Assembly: GCF_030548205.1 (NCBI RefSeq)
Contig: NZ_JAUORV010000013.1
Location: 62,001-126,000, forward strand
Direction of reading: 5' to 3'
Length of the DNA: 64,000 nucleotides
Origin: Aliiglaciecola sp. 3_MG-2023
GTDB lineage: Bacteria; Pseudomonadota; Gammaproteobacteria; Enterobacterales; Alteromonadaceae
Positions 54,552-64,000 of the stretch are shown piece by piece. The notes below the pieces were generated by a model. That model saw only the letters and a list, made by a program, of their open reading frames with translations. It did no database searches and was not told where the DNA came from. Every line of letters begins with the position of its first letter. Position 1 is the stretch's first letter. Made by a program: the position numbers and the translations under genes.

Positions 54552-56255
54552 CTAAATACAGCAGGAGCAATTGCGTTTATATTTATCCATTTTACCAATA
54601 CCTGGATTGAAGGTATTGGTAGGATCTAATGACTTATAAAATTGTTGCAATCCGTCTTCGGCTTTATATAAATGTCCAACATTATGTTCAGCCGGATATT
54701 TAGCACCTCTGTTATCAAGAACTGCCAACATATCAGCTTTGAGTAGCTTCGCGTCGACACCTTTTTTAAGCACGTAATCTTGATGGAATACATGGCAAAA
54801 GAAATGACCGTAATAGAGTGTTTTATCAATTTTATCCATAATATGCGGCGGTAACTCTTCTACCCAGTGACGGTCGTTCCTGCGCAGTGCAATATCTAAT
54901 GCCAGTATTTCACCGACTTCCTTTTGATGAAGTAATTCATAACGAATGGCCGCGCCTGCAGCTGCAAAACGGTGCAAGAACGCACTGCTAGACTCACTAT
55001 CGGTGCACTCAAAATAGCCCCCACGCTCCGCTTTATCGACAAAATAATTTGCTAGAAACTGTTGTGCCTCGGCGATACCATCATCACTCATTTTCAGAAT
55101 CAGGTGATGTTCATATTTAGCTCTAAACGCCATCATTCTAGCCGGTAAATGTAATGGAAAAAGTTTAGCAACCACTTGCATCACCCGGTCGGTCATGAAT
55201 TTAGGAATAAAGGATATTTTATTCAAAACCGCATCGATTCGGCCCTTTAAGGCAAACATTTTAGGGAGCCTATCTGTTCCTAAATACTTAACACTTAAAA
55301 AGGTATCTTTGCCATAGTCTTTGGCCACATCAAAAATGTCTTTGTGCAAATACTCTCCTACCTCAGGTAGATTGCTGAACTCACTTAAGATATGTCGTCG
55401 AATCTCAGTCAGCGTATCGGGATTATTGGTACCGATATAAAAGGTTTTTTCTTGCTTGGCCACTGGAAAGGTATCTAGCCTAACAGCGAATACAGCAAGT
55501 TTACCTGCACAACCGCTGGCTTCATAAAGACGAGTTGTATCAGCATTGAATCGGCTAGGAGTTTCGGCATCAACGTCGCGAACGCGCTGTTGATAATCAG
55601 ATGCACTAGCCAGCTTGTCCGTATTCAGGTTGTTGTGATCAAAGTTACCTTGCTCTAGATTATTTAAAATTTCTTCTGGAGAATCTCCAAGATCAATGCC
55701 TAAGTGATTCACTAAATGTAACTCACCCTGCTCATTAATTTGTGCAAACAGAGATAACTCAGTATATGCAGGTCCGCGCTTCACCAGCGCACCACCAGAG
55801 TTATTCGCCACGCCACCCACCATAGATGCACCTAACATTGAGGAACCGATAACTGAGTGTGGTGCCCTAGAAAGGGGCTTCAAGGTTTTCTCTAGAGAGT
55901 GCAAGGTTGTTCCTGGAAAACCAATAACTTGTTCGCCACTGCCTAAAATAAGTAATTTATCCATTGCCAAGGTATTGATAACCACAACTTCACGATCGTA
56001 ATCATTACCATTGGGTGTAGAACCTTCGGTTAGGCCGGTTTTAGCCGCTTGCATGATAATGATACAGTTGTTTTGCGCACACACCTCAAGCACTTGCCAA
56101 AACTGTATTAACGTCTGTGGAAACACTACGGCTAGTGCTTTTCCCTGACCTGAGCGCCAGCCTGAACGATAGTGCTCCGTTTCACGGGCTCCCGTTGTGA
56201 CATGCTCATCATTCAATATTGATTTAAACTGTGAAATAACAGAGTCATGATTCAT
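54552..56255 (-). CDS. dld: D-lactate dehydrogenase, quinone-dependent FAD enzyme
   Basis: Oxidises D-lactate to pyruvate and passes electrons to quinone; peripheral inner membrane protein. It has 567 residues, close to the 571 of E. coli Dld. Visible are the FAD-binding part with CIIIMQAAKTGLTEGSTPNG and SMLGASMVGGVANNSGGALV, a membrane-binding Lys/Arg-rich middle region, and the C-terminal segment NVGHLYKAEDGLQQFYKSLD then PTNTFNPGIGKM. ATG 56255 has GGAG nine bases upstream; a TTG at 56270 is in frame but less likely. It lies 124 bp after lctP on the same strand, forming a lactate utilisation set. Confidence 0.93.
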   Translation of the reverse strand: MNHDSVISQFKSILNDEHVTTGARETEHYRSGWRSGQGKALAVVFPQTLIQFWQVLEVCAQNNCIIIMQAAKTGLTEGSTPNGNDYDREVVVINTLAMDKLLILGSGEQVIGFPGTTLHSLEKTLKPLSRAPHSVIGSSMLGASMVGGVANNSGGALVKRGPAYTELSLFAQINEQGELHLVNHLGIDLGDSPEEILNNLEQGNFDHNNLNTDKLASASDYQQRVRDVDAETPSRFNADTTRLYEASGCAGKLAVFAVRLDTFPVAKQEKTFYIGTNNPDTLTEIRRHILSEFSNLPEVGEYLHKDIFDVAKDYGKDTFLSVKYLGTDRLPKMFALKGRIDAVLNKISFIPKFMTDRVMQVVAKLFPLHLPARMMAFRAKYEHHLILKMSDDGIAEAQQFLANYFVDKAERGGYFECTDSESSSAFLHRFAAAGAAIRYELLHQKEVGEILALDIALRRNDRHWVEELPPHIMDKIDKTLYYGHFFCHVFHQDYVLKKGVDAKLLKADMLAVLDNRGAKYPAEHNVGHLYKAEDGLQQFYKSLDPTNTFNPGIGKMDKYKRNCSCCI

Positions 56256-56379
56256 TTTGTAATTCTCCAACTACCACCTATCTATAAGTGTGATAAATAT
56301 ATTCTACGGGCCTGACACAGACAGGCTAAATTCGAAACAAACTAGCTAAAATGGCCTCACTCATTGTGCATAGAGAACG

Positions 56380-58086
56380 CTATCCAGAGGTTAGCGGGCC
56401 GCTAATATTCAATATGTAAGTAGCAAACATCAACAGCAACCCTGCCACTAAAACATAGTAAAAAGTTGGCAATAAGGTTTTTCGCAAGGTAGCACCTTCC
56501 TGCCCTAATAAACCAACAGTGGCACTAGCCGCAACAACGTTATGAATAGCAATCATATTACCTGCTGCTGCGCCGACAGCTTGCCCTGCAATAATTAAAG
56601 ATGGCGATAAATGTAAGTTCATTGCCACTTCGTATTGAAATTGGCTGAACATCATATTAGAAATAGTATTTGAGCCTGCAATGAATGCTCCTAATGCACC
56701 TATTGTGGGGCTCACTAACGGAAACGCGTCACCTAACATATCAGCAAATAATTGCGCACTCGCCATCGGCATACTCGGAATGTCGCCTATATTTACGCCA
56801 GAATTAATAAATAAGCGCACCATAGGGATCGTAAACATAAGCACCATGCCTGCGCCGATAATGGTTTTATTTGATTCCGACAATGCACTACTAAACGCTA
56901 AGTGTCTTTGTTTACCTTTGCTTTGTAACAGAATCGCAGTAAGCGCTGCAATAATGAGTAAACCACCGGGAAGATAAAGGGGGCTAAATGCTGCGCTAAC
57001 TCCTTGCTCACCGAGAATATCCGTTAAACCAATACTCATATTCGCCAGAAAACTTTTTATCTCTGGGGATACACGAGAAATCACCAGTAAACCAGCAACA
57101 ATTAAGTAAGGAGTCCAAGCTTTTGTTTGCGACATAGGGTTATGCTGAATTTCGTTGCTAGTATCAAGATTGATGCTACCAATCCAGCTTTTAGGCCATG
57201 CAGATTTTTCAGCAAAACGCCAAGTGGTTTTAGGCATTAAAAAACCTCTTTTCGCTGCATTCACAACGATAACCAAACTAACAAGGCCTCCTACCAAAGA
57301 CGGGAATTCTGGGCCAAGAAAAATACCAGTTAACGCATAAGGCACGGTGAAGGCTAAGCCTGCAAATATGGCGAATGGCAAGACTTCAAACCCTTCTTTC
57401 CAACTGCGATTAGCACCGAAGAAACGAGTTAGCATAATAACCATAAACACCGGCATGAAGGTGCCAACTAACGCGTGAATAATTGCGACTTCGGAGGTGA
57501 TATGTTGAATAAATTGCGACCATTGCCACCCTTCAGCGGCGAGTAATGAGCTGATATTGGCTGAGTCTAAACCGTTATTGATACCAATGATAATGGGAGT
57601 ACCTACTGCACCAAATGATACTGCGGTACTTTGAATCATCATACCAATGAGTACCGCTGCCATCGCAGGAAACCCTAATGCAACCAACAATGGAGCTGCG
57701 ATAGCTGCTGGTGTGCCGAAGCCCGCAGCCCCCTCTAAGAAAGTGCCAAAACACCAAGCGATAATGATAGCTTGTATACGCCTATCAGGAGATATTTGCG
57801 CGAAACCTTGGCGAATTGTCTGAATAGCCCCCGTATATTTTAATGTATTAAGTAAAAATATTGCGCCAAACACAATCCACATGACAGAGACAGTGACGAT
57901 TAAACCTTGAATAATCGATGCAGTGACCCGAGTTGCTGTCATATTCCAGACAAAAAAGGCTAACAAGATAGTTAGGGCTAACACTACCGGCATGGCTTTT
58001 TTAGCAGGCCATTGTAAACCAAGCAGTAAAAGCGCCGACAAACCAATGGGTGCTAAGGCTAACAACCCGAGTCCAATATCACTCAT
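56380..58086 (-). CDS. lctP: L-lactate permease family transporter
   Basis: A 568-residue inner membrane symporter with about 12-14 hydrophobic segments. Family marks: [39 protein letters not shown], and near the end [19 protein letters not shown] plus [20 protein letters not shown], the most conserved block of LctP/LldP. GAGAGGA lies before the ATG. With dld downstream and a LysR gene divergent, it probably imports lactate (both isomers or glycolate) for oxidation. Confidence 0.92.
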   Translation of the reverse strand: MSDIGLGLLALAPIGLSALLLLGLQWPAKKAMPVVLALTILLAFFVWNMTATRVTASIIQGLIVTVSVMWIVFGAIFLLNTLKYTGAIQTIRQGFAQISPDRRIQAIIIAWCFGTFLEGAAGFGTPAAIAAPLLVALGFPAMAAVLIGMMIQSTAVSFGAVGTPIIIGINNGLDSANISSLLAAEGWQWSQFIQHITSEVAIIHALVGTFMPVFMVIMLTRFFGANRSWKEGFEVLPFAIFAGLAFTVPYALTGIFLGPEFPSLVGGLVSLVIVVNAAKRGFLMPKTTWRFAEKSAWPKSWIGSINLDTSNEIQHNPMSQTKAWTPYLIVAGLLVISRVSPEIKSFLANMSIGLTDILGEQGVSAAFSPLYLPGGLLIIAALTAILLQSKGKQRHLAFSSALSESNKTIIGAGMVLMFTIPMVRLFINSGVNIGDIPSMPMASAQLFADMLGDAFPLVSPTIGALGAFIAGSNTISNMMFSQFQYEVAMNLHLSPSLIIAGQAVGAAAGNMIAIHNVVAASATVGLLGQEGATLRKTLLPTFYYVLVAGLLLMFATYILNISGPLTSG

Positions 58087-58263
58087 TCTTCATCCTCTCA
58101 AACGTAAACAATACGCTGTCAAATCACCTTAAAGCGTGCTTCGAACCATTGTTAATTGATAGTTAAAATCTTGTGATGGACTCTACAATAGTAACAGGCT
58201 GTTAATATATAAGGTTTAACGATATGATTATTTCCTTTTTTGACATAATAGAACGCTCCTACC

Positions 58264-59169
58264 ATGGTTAAAGCTGACGATATCCTTTTATTTGTATTTG
58301 TTGTAGAAGAAGGATCTTTCTCAAAAGTATCGGTTAAACACGAGATTACGATGTCTGTCGTGAGCAAACGTATTGCTCGCTTAGAAAAAGCGCTTAATGT
58401 GCAGTTGTTGTACCGTACAACACGCAAATTGAGCCTTACCGAAGCAGGAAAAGCTCTCTATCAAAAAGCCATAGTGGCACAGCAAGCAATTCAAGATGCG
58501 CAAGATGTGGTATCTGGATTTGGCAGCATCGTAAGAGGTAAAATTCGCATCACCATGCCAGTCGTCACCGCTAATTTGGTGCTTAATCAAGCTCTCACAG
58601 ATTTTTGCGAACAATACCCTGGGGTTGATGTTGAATTATTGGTGAGCAACCGTGTAGTTGATATGTTGGATGAGCGTTATGACCTCGCAATTCGAACCGC
58701 TGATCTTGAAGACTCATCCTTAATTGGTCGAAGGTTAATAGATTCCTCTTGGATAGTATGTGCAAGTCCTGAGTACTTAAATCGGAATGGCACCCCTGAG
58801 CACCCAGACGATTTACTCAGACATCAGTGTGTATTATACAAATACGAAGACAAAAAAATGGAAGCATGGAAGTTTCATGTAAATGACCAAGATTATCCCG
58901 TGCAGGTAAACAGTCGTTTTAGAACAAATACATTGGATACGTTAAAACAAAGTGCATTAAGTGGTTTTGGTATTGCTTATCTTCCCAGAGCACTTATTCA
59001 TGAAGAGCTATTGTCTGGCCATTTAGTCCCCTTGCTAAGTCCCTTTGTAGCCAAAAATTTAGGAATTTACGCGGTGTATCCCAAAACTCGGCAACCCAAC
59101 AAAATGCTCAACCTTTTGGTTGAGCATTTTCGCCAAGCACTGCAGCGTAAAAAGGAATATTTTTATTAA
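58264..59169 (+). CDS. LysR-type transcriptional regulator
   Basis: A 301-residue regulator. The N-terminal helix-turn-helix (about 1-60) reads VVEEGSFSKVSVKHEITMSV then SKRIARLEKALNVQLLYRTT, and the C-terminal effector domain (about 90-290) has VRGKIRITMPVVTANLVLNQ and RRLIDSSWIVCASPEYLNRN, placing it in the CrgA/AaeR-type group. It is divergent from lctP across 177 bp and is the natural candidate to control lctP-dld in response to lactate or a related acid. Its stop overlaps that of the convergent porin gene by 4 bp. The ribosome site is weak. Confidence 0.9.
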   Translation: MVKADDILLFVFVVEEGSFSKVSVKHEITMSVVSKRIARLEKALNVQLLYRTTRKLSLTEAGKALYQKAIVAQQAIQDAQDVVSGFGSIVRGKIRITMPVVTANLVLNQALTDFCEQYPGVDVELLVSNRVVDMLDERYDLAIRTADLEDSSLIGRRLIDSSWIVCASPEYLNRNGTPEHPDDLLRHQCVLYKYEDKKMEAWKFHVNDQDYPVQVNSRFRTNTLDTLKQSALSGFGIAYLPRALIHEELLSGHLVPLLSPFVAKNLGIYAVYPKTRQPNKMLNLLVEHFRQALQRKKEYFY

Positions 59170-60293
59170 AATGAGTACTGCGCCGAGAATTGTAAATAGT
59201 TTGAACTGACACTTTCTATATCTGGATCAGCAACACGATAATTGCCCACCTCGACCCCAACATTTAAGGAGTCAGTTAATGATTCGATAAGATTCAGCCC
59301 CCAATGGGCACGTTTTTTCTCAGCAACATCGGTTTCAGCTGCACCGTAGAACGCCGTTGAGCGCAAAGTCTCACTCCAGTAGTGACGGTAAGCTAAGGTA
59401 TAAACTAAAGACTGCTCCACTTCAATTTGCTGGTTATCAGGATTGACCACAATATCAGTAGTTAAGGCTGTAGAAGCATAACGGCCGGGTTCGCCCAGGG
59501 TAACCTGAAAGCGAAAATCATCTTTACCCACTGAATCAATTTTACCTGAAACATTGAGTGCCGCAGTGGTTTCATTTATGCCGCCTTGATCGACCTTACG
59601 CAATAAACCGGCAACCGCGAATGAGCCCCAATCATTTTGATAATTGTAGCGCACGACAAAATCGGGAATAGACTCATCGGCATCGGCTTCATCACCCGTA
59701 AGACCAAGGGCACTAGAGGGTGTTCCAACATCATCATCCCCCCAGGTTTCAGGGTTTTCAACTGCGAACTGCCAATTTCCATAGGTATACCGAAGCTGCA
59801 CGGCACGGATGAATACCTCGCCTACGTGAGGACCACCAAAGTCTAGGGTTTCAGGGATCACATTGAGCGGCATAAAGGTACTCCACGTCTGACCTGCCAA
59901 CCAATTTTGATAATTTATAAAGCCATGGCGAATCCTAACGTTCGATGAGTTGCTGATAATCTCATTGCCGCCTCCACCATAGAAATCAATTTCAAAGAAA
60001 CCCGACACATCATCATGGCTAACCTTCATGTTTATTCGAGACTCGCGCACGTTGAACCCGGTATGAGAAGTATCAGTCGCTTCCCCGCCAGGGAAATTAC
60101 CCACCCAATAATCTTGATACGCAACATCTCCGTTAACATGACGAAGATCTACTTTCGCGTATCCACCAAGACTCACTGTAGTAACGTGTTCACCATCATC
60201 TTGATGAAAAATTTCAATTGCGTGGGAAAATGGCGTAACTATGTAAATGCCGAATATTGCGGCAATAGTAGCCTTTTTAAATTTTGAAGACAT
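59166..60293 (-). CDS. DcaP-like outer membrane porin
   Basis: A 375-residue outer membrane protein. Signal peptide MSSKFKKATIAAIFGIYIVTPFSHA, then a barrel with the DcaP-type opening TTVSLGGYAKVDLRHVNGDV, RESRINMKVSHDDVSGFFEI, NVRIRHGFINYQNWLAGQTW, and the C-terminal SSNYLQFSAQYSF ending in Phe. DcaP porins pass dicarboxylic acids and other anions. It follows the ThDP enzyme gene by about 200 bp on the same strand. A negatively charged organic acid is a likely solute; inferred. Confidence 0.82.
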   Translation of the reverse strand: MSSKFKKATIAAIFGIYIVTPFSHAIEIFHQDDGEHVTTVSLGGYAKVDLRHVNGDVAYQDYWVGNFPGGEATDTSHTGFNVRESRINMKVSHDDVSGFFEIDFYGGGGNEIISNSSNVRIRHGFINYQNWLAGQTWSTFMPLNVIPETLDFGGPHVGEVFIRAVQLRYTYGNWQFAVENPETWGDDDVGTPSSALGLTGDEADADESIPDFVVRYNYQNDWGSFAVAGLLRKVDQGGINETTAALNVSGKIDSVGKDDFRFQVTLGEPGRYASTALTTDIVVNPDNQQIEVEQSLVYTLAYRHYWSETLRSTAFYGAAETDVAEKKRAHWGLNLIESLTDSLNVGVEVGNYRVADPDIESVSSNYLQFSAQYSF

Positions 60294-60430
60294 AAAACCA
60301 ACCGTTCTTTAACAAAAATATTACACGGCAATGTACAGATTAATGGGCGCACGATATATGCGGCAATTGGCAAAGGATTATTTCCAAAAATGATGTAATA
60401 AAGAGGGTTTAGATGCTTGTGTCTTAGCTA

Positions 60431-60457
60431 CGACAGTTTGAAAAAATCAAACTGTCG
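60431..60457. repeat. Perfect stem-loop between two minus-strand genes
   Basis: CGACAGTTTGA (60431-60441) and TCAAACTGTCG (60447-60457) form an 11 bp stem around AAAAA. No T-run follows on either strand, so it is not a plain intrinsic terminator; it may stabilise or end the ThDP enzyme transcript, or be an operator for the porin. Confidence 0.6.
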
Positions 60458-60498
60458 CTGTGAAATACCAATTATGTAAACGAAAAGTTCAGCAAGCC

Positions 60499-62220
60499 TT
60501 ACCGATTAGGTGGCGCTAAGTCACTAAAGATTAGAAAAGTAAGTTGAGGGTTTATTTTCAGCTCCATACCGGCGGCAGGATCAATACGAACATTTACCAA
60601 TTTAGGTCCCGTATCCGTATAAGCTTGTTCGATAGCCCCGTTTAATTCGTCTCGCGTATTAACCGTATGTGCTTCAAGCCCGAATCCTTGAGCTACTTTA
60701 GCGTAATCAACCCAGTCCAATACTGTACTGACGGTACGCTTTGTCATCAAGCGCTGTCCATGCACCTCTGTACCCCACTGGGCATCATTACCGACAATAA
60801 TAGTAAGAAGTAAGCCTTCCCGAGCAATAGTATCGAGCTCTGCAATATAAAAACCTAATGAGCCGTCACCAGTTAATAAAGTAGTGCGTTTTGGCGCACG
60901 GTTTTGGGCAGTGGCGATGTCTCTTTCTGCTGCAGCAGCGCCTAAAGCCATAGGCAAGCACACCCCCATAGAGCCTAGCGGGTGGTGATCTAAATAACCA
61001 CGGGGTCGAGCAATTCTGACCAGTGCTTGACTCCAATTTAGAATATCTGCGCCATCACCAACAAAGATGCCATCTTTAGGTCGATTTTTTTCAACTTGCT
61101 GAATAAGTTCAAGTGCATGAATCTCTTTATTGTTGCCGCTTTTTCGTTCTTCAACCAGCGCCTTACGTTCAGCCAATGCACCATCTAACCAACGCAAACT
61201 GCCCGCAGAAAAACCACGATCATTCAACTCTAAAGCCAGATCTTGAATTGCAGTAGCAGGATCACCAACGGCACCAAAAGTGACTTGATTATTACGATGG
61301 ATAGTTTCTGCCTCAATATCAATTTGTACTGTTTTCATGTTCTCAGGAAACCGCGGAGCTCGCCCGAAACCAAACCACATATTTAAACGGGTTCCCACCA
61401 CGATCAGTAAATCTATTTCGGGCAAAACGAGCTGCCCAAACGGCCAAGGCAATACAGATTCGTTATCTTCTGGAATCAATCCACGAGCTTGGCCATAGGT
61501 AAATATAGGTACATCGAAGTCTTTATTGAATTTATTCAATGCCGCATAGACTTTGGCTTCTTCGCCTTTTTTCGGCACGGCTCCTGAATCCATCAGGACA
61601 ACGGGATGATTGGCTGCAACAATCATATCTGCAATTTTTCTAATGTCTGTGGCATTGACAATGGGAGGATTGGGAACATGAGGAAGTTCAACAATCGAAG
61701 GATGACAGGGAGCCATCAAGAAATTTTGCGGAATCACTAGCACCACAGGACCAGGTCTTCCTGCTGTAGCAATGCGACATGCAGTATCAAAATATTCAAT
61801 TAACTTATCTGCTGATGGAACCGTTCTGACCCATTTGCACACCCCTGAAATCATCTGATGATGATCAACAGGTACTTCTCCATCGGCTTCAACCCAACTA
61901 TCGGGAAAACGAGTAGCAAGCACGACTAAAGGAGAACCAGCATGCATTGCAGTTGATATAGGAGAAACGGCATTGGGTAAACCCTGTTCAGCAATAATTG
62001 CGGCAACGCCAATCTCACCAGTAGCCCTAGCGTAACCGTCAGCCGCCCCGACTGCCCCGCTTTCATGACGGGTACTGACTATCCGAACACCTAAATCTTC
62101 AAGGGGTAGTAATAAGTGAGTATGTCCCGCACCCGCGAGAGAAAAGATGGTTTTCACACCAGTGGCGTGCAATCTATCAGCCAGCAATGAGCCGCCTGAT
62201 GTTTGTTGGACCTGCGACAT
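60499..62220 (-). CDS. Acetolactate-synthase-like ThDP-dependent enzyme
   Basis: A 573-residue cytoplasmic enzyme with the three-domain layout of the ThDP decarboxylase/ligase family: N-terminal pyrimidine domain with Glu in STRHESGAVGAADGYARATG, central domain (about 190-320, ANHPVVLMDSGAVPKKGEEA), C-terminal pyrophosphate domain with LTGDGSLGFYIAELDTIARE and GNDAQWG (an ND pair in place of NN). It could be an acetolactate synthase, oxalyl-CoA decarboxylase, 2-hydroxyacyl-CoA lyase or benzaldehyde-lyase type enzyme; the family does not fix the substrate. No small regulatory subunit gene is adjacent, which argues against a biosynthetic IlvB. ATG 62220 has AAGGA eight bases upstream. Confidence 0.85.
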   Translation of the reverse strand: MSQVQQTSGGSLLADRLHATGVKTIFSLAGAGHTHLLLPLEDLGVRIVSTRHESGAVGAADGYARATGEIGVAAIIAEQGLPNAVSPISTAMHAGSPLVVLATRFPDSWVEADGEVPVDHHQMISGVCKWVRTVPSADKLIEYFDTACRIATAGRPGPVVLVIPQNFLMAPCHPSIVELPHVPNPPIVNATDIRKIADMIVAANHPVVLMDSGAVPKKGEEAKVYAALNKFNKDFDVPIFTYGQARGLIPEDNESVLPWPFGQLVLPEIDLLIVVGTRLNMWFGFGRAPRFPENMKTVQIDIEAETIHRNNQVTFGAVGDPATAIQDLALELNDRGFSAGSLRWLDGALAERKALVEERKSGNNKEIHALELIQQVEKNRPKDGIFVGDGADILNWSQALVRIARPRGYLDHHPLGSMGVCLPMALGAAAAERDIATAQNRAPKRTTLLTGDGSLGFYIAELDTIAREGLLLTIIVGNDAQWGTEVHGQRLMTKRTVSTVLDWVDYAKVAQGFGLEAHTVNTRDELNGAIEQAYTDTGPKLVNVRIDPAAGMELKINPQLTFLIFSDLAPPNR

Positions 62221-62455
62221 TTTTAATTCCTTAAAGCTCTGAGCTGACATATTAGAATCATTAGCATAACAATGTATCATTCAATAAAATATAAAACAAA
62301 AATTGTTAAATACCGTATAGGTGAATACCCAAATTGATGCAAGACGAACAATTTGAAACGCAAAGTAGGCTAGTCAAAATACAGGTTGGATGCAGCCTAC
62401 TTAAATAGACACTAAGCTGGCAGCAGTGTTGTTTGTGAGAAAAGCGGTGGGTGTT

Positions 62456-63451
62456 TTAAGAGTTTTCGTTAAGAATTTTGTTTTTTTGGTTTCGAATTTC
62501 AGCCCCTTTAATTACTTTGGGTGCTTGTTTAGGGATAATTTCAGCTCGACGTCGAACGACAATCTTTTCGACTTCATCAAGTTTGATAACATAAGCATTG
62601 CCACCAATGCCCTTAAACGCTTCGTCTGTGAATACAATGGTGTTGTCATCCAAAAAGGTAACGGCTTCTTTTTGCGTGACGATCCCTAAATCAATGCGAA
62701 ATACATCGCCGCTAAAAAAATTATCTCCCTCAAAGTTTTCAAATAACCAAATACTGGTTGAGTCCAAAAGCACCAACTGTTTACGATTTGGGCTTAGTGC
62801 GGCAGATGTGATCCAGCATAACTTTCCTAAGGTTGTACATGTTTTAAATGATCCTATTAATTCAGCATCAAAGTTAGCAGCATGATCACCTACTTTGTAA
62901 ACGTTAGTGATGCCATCAAAGGGCTCAGTTCTGTTTTTAGTAAACAAATAGAGGTGCCTGTCCAATTCAACAAAAGCCTCTAAGTCATAATTCCTGTTTT
63001 CTGGTGTGACTGGGTTATCATCTAAATCTGGGTAGGTAAACTTAATAATTTCAGCTTCTGTAGTATTGCCTTTAATATCAATGGGATTTTCGATTTTATA
63101 GATCGTGAGCCACCTGCGACTATTATCATTATTACCAAAATCCCCAAGGAAAAAATGCCCAAAACTATTTTGAGTCATGTCTTCCCAATCAACATTTTTA
63201 GCATTGGTTACTAATATTTCTTTAGCAATCGAACCGTCTTGATTTATCTGATACAGCTTAGGGTCATCCCCGCTATCATTAATGGCCCACAAACGATTTT
63301 TTTTATCAATTTCAATCCCAGAAATTTCATGTAATTTGGGATCAATATTAATTTCTTTTTTGCTATACAAGGTATGAATAGAAGTGCCAATAATCGTTAT
63401 CGATACGATGATTGCCGAGCCAACTAGTCTCAAAATACTCCGTTTTAACAT
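62456..63451 (-). CDS. Membrane-anchored protein of unknown function, propeller-like
   Basis: A 331-residue protein with one N-terminal hydrophobic segment (LVGSAIIVSITIIGTSIHTL) and then a periplasmic-looking domain with repeated beta patterns: LHEISGIEIDKKNRLWAIND, SGDDPKLYQINQDGSI, FFLGDFGNNDNSRRWLTIYK, RNYDLEAFVELDRHLYLFTK. The ISGI plus INDSG pattern is found in uncharacterised propeller-like proteins. A Lys/Arg-rich tail follows. No function is assignable. It lies between the ThDP enzyme gene and an MFS gene without close coupling. Confidence 0.7.
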   Translation of the reverse strand: MLKRSILRLVGSAIIVSITIIGTSIHTLYSKKEINIDPKLHEISGIEIDKKNRLWAINDSGDDPKLYQINQDGSIAKEILVTNAKNVDWEDMTQNSFGHFFLGDFGNNDNSRRWLTIYKIENPIDIKGNTTEAEIIKFTYPDLDDNPVTPENRNYDLEAFVELDRHLYLFTKNRTEPFDGITNVYKVGDHAANFDAELIGSFKTCTTLGKLCWITSAALSPNRKQLVLLDSTSIWLFENFEGDNFFSGDVFRIDLGIVTQKEAVTFLDDNTIVFTDEAFKGIGGNAYVIKLDEVEKIVVRRRAEIIPKQAPKVIKGAEIRNQKNKILNENS

Positions 63452-63767
63452 GAAGTTTTAGCTGCTTAAAATGAAAGTGGCGCAAGTATGAAGGATACGC
63501 AGCGGGAAAAAAAGAGATTTACTGTCAATACTCAGAGACAGACAAATATGATCTAATCTAATTTAGCAATATCAGCTGGTGTCGCTGCTTCATATTAAAC
63601 GTCAGCCTCCTCCTCTTTTTAATATCGATTAGGTTTCAATCTAAATTTATTTACCCATTCTGAAATCACCTGTTAAAAACACAAAAAATTAAACATATAC
63701 ATATATCAATATATTTAGATAACTGATATGGTCAAAAAAAAAGACGTTATTATTAAGAGTCCTGTGA
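63452..63767. other. Intergenic region before the MFS gene
   Basis: 316 AT-rich bases with runs such as ATATACATATATCAATATAT near 63697. AAGAG lies about nine bases before the ATG at 63768. I see no operator or hairpin. Confidence 0.45.
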
Positions 63768-64000
63768 ATGATTAATTCCCAAAGTACCCCTAACCCAAAC
63801 AATGAATCAAAACCAATTGGCAACGCTTTTATGCAATGGCGTGCACGTAATATTGGCATCTTTGTTTTCGTTATCGCGATTTTAAGTTCAACCCTTACAA
63901 ATATGGACCAGTCATTATTTAGCTACGTATTACCAGACATAATGGGGACCTTTGCTTTTTCACTTAATGACACAGGATCGATAATCTCAATATCTTTTTT
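63768..64000 (+). CDS. MFS transporter (partial, 3' end outside window)
   Basis: 77 codons to the window edge. A polar start (MINSQSTPNPNNESKPIGNA) is followed by the first membrane helix IGIFVFVIAILSSTLTNMDQ and the typical MFS sequence SLFSYVLPDIMGTFAFSLND TGSIIS before a second helix. The substrate cannot be judged from this fragment. It points right, away from the ThDP enzyme gene. Confidence 0.7.
   Translation, partial: MINSQSTPNPNNESKPIGNAFMQWRARNIGIFVFVIAILSSTLTNMDQSLFSYVLPDIMGTFAFSLNDTGSIISISF

Noticed and set aside
54490-54552. Terminator between the chemoreceptor and dld
   Set aside because: ACAGCCT and AGGCTGT can pair, but the loop is long and the match imperfect; a T-rich stretch follows, so it may be real but is not clear.
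60499-62220. Biosynthetic acetolactate synthase large subunit (ilvB)
   Set aside because: There is no small subunit gene, the ThDP motif ends in ND in place of NN, and neighbours are transport genes; the general family name is safer.
62316-62405. Possible short interspersed repeat upstream of the gene at 62456
   Set aside because: GTAGGCT and AGCCTAC are inverted around about 20 bases, but no second copy is present in the window, so it cannot be called a repeat family.

Overview
The window looks like chromosomal DNA of a marine gammaproteobacterium, most likely an Alteromonadales member (Alteromonas, Glaciecola or Paraglaciecola type). The reasons are the moderately AT-rich composition, the number of TonB-dependent receptors (four), an MSHA-type pilin, the H-ring protein FlgT (a Vibrio/Alteromonas trait), a ZrgA-type zinc protein and AT-rich Zur boxes. 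This assignment is inferred from gene content; no rRNA is present. No tRNA, CRISPR array, prophage or intact insertion sequence was seen.

Region 1 (1-7046, minus strand) is an alcohol/aldehyde oxidation module: an ExaC-like aldehyde dehydrogenase with its own terminator, a three-gene ABC transporter with overlapping ends, a FIST sensory protein, and the N-terminal half of a NahK/ErcS-type hybrid histidine kinase cut by the window edge. This set resembles regulators and accessories of PQQ-dependent ethanol oxidation. Region 2 (7202-18763) is an envelope region: a porin, three TonB receptors (one with a His-rich N-terminus, one with a very acidic loop), a type II NADH dehydrogenase, an orphan pilin and an EF-hand protein.

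Region 3 (19132-36070) is mixed metabolism: an NhaC-type antiporter directly joined to gamma-glutamyltransferase, a purine permease, a detached flgH-flgT pair facing an unknown gene with sigma-54-like promoters on both sides, glycerol kinase, an AsmA-like protein, a luciferase-family monooxygenase followed by glutaminase, a CstA-type carrier, an acetyl-CoA hydrolase/CoA-transferase and a PAP2 phosphatase.

Region 4 (36183-47274, perhaps to 47945) is a zinc-homeostasis island and the most coherent system here. It holds a ZnuD-like TonB receptor with an AztD-like lipoprotein, divergent from zur-merC-zigA; then a broken ParE toxin; then a PhoX-type phosphatase with a second COG0523 GTPase, divergent from zrgA, a second merC and a DUF1826 gene. 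Both divergent intergenic regions carry two Zur-like boxes spaced 28-29 bp apart, so the island is probably one regulon for zinc starvation.

Region 5 (47352-64000) holds a DUF3299 protein, small secreted unknowns, a GAF-PAS hybrid kinase, an NrtS-like nitrate carrier beside a chemoreceptor, a D-lactate utilisation set (dld, lctP, LysR), a DcaP-type porin, an acetolactate-synthase-like ThDP enzyme, a membrane-anchored unknown and the start of an MFS transporter.
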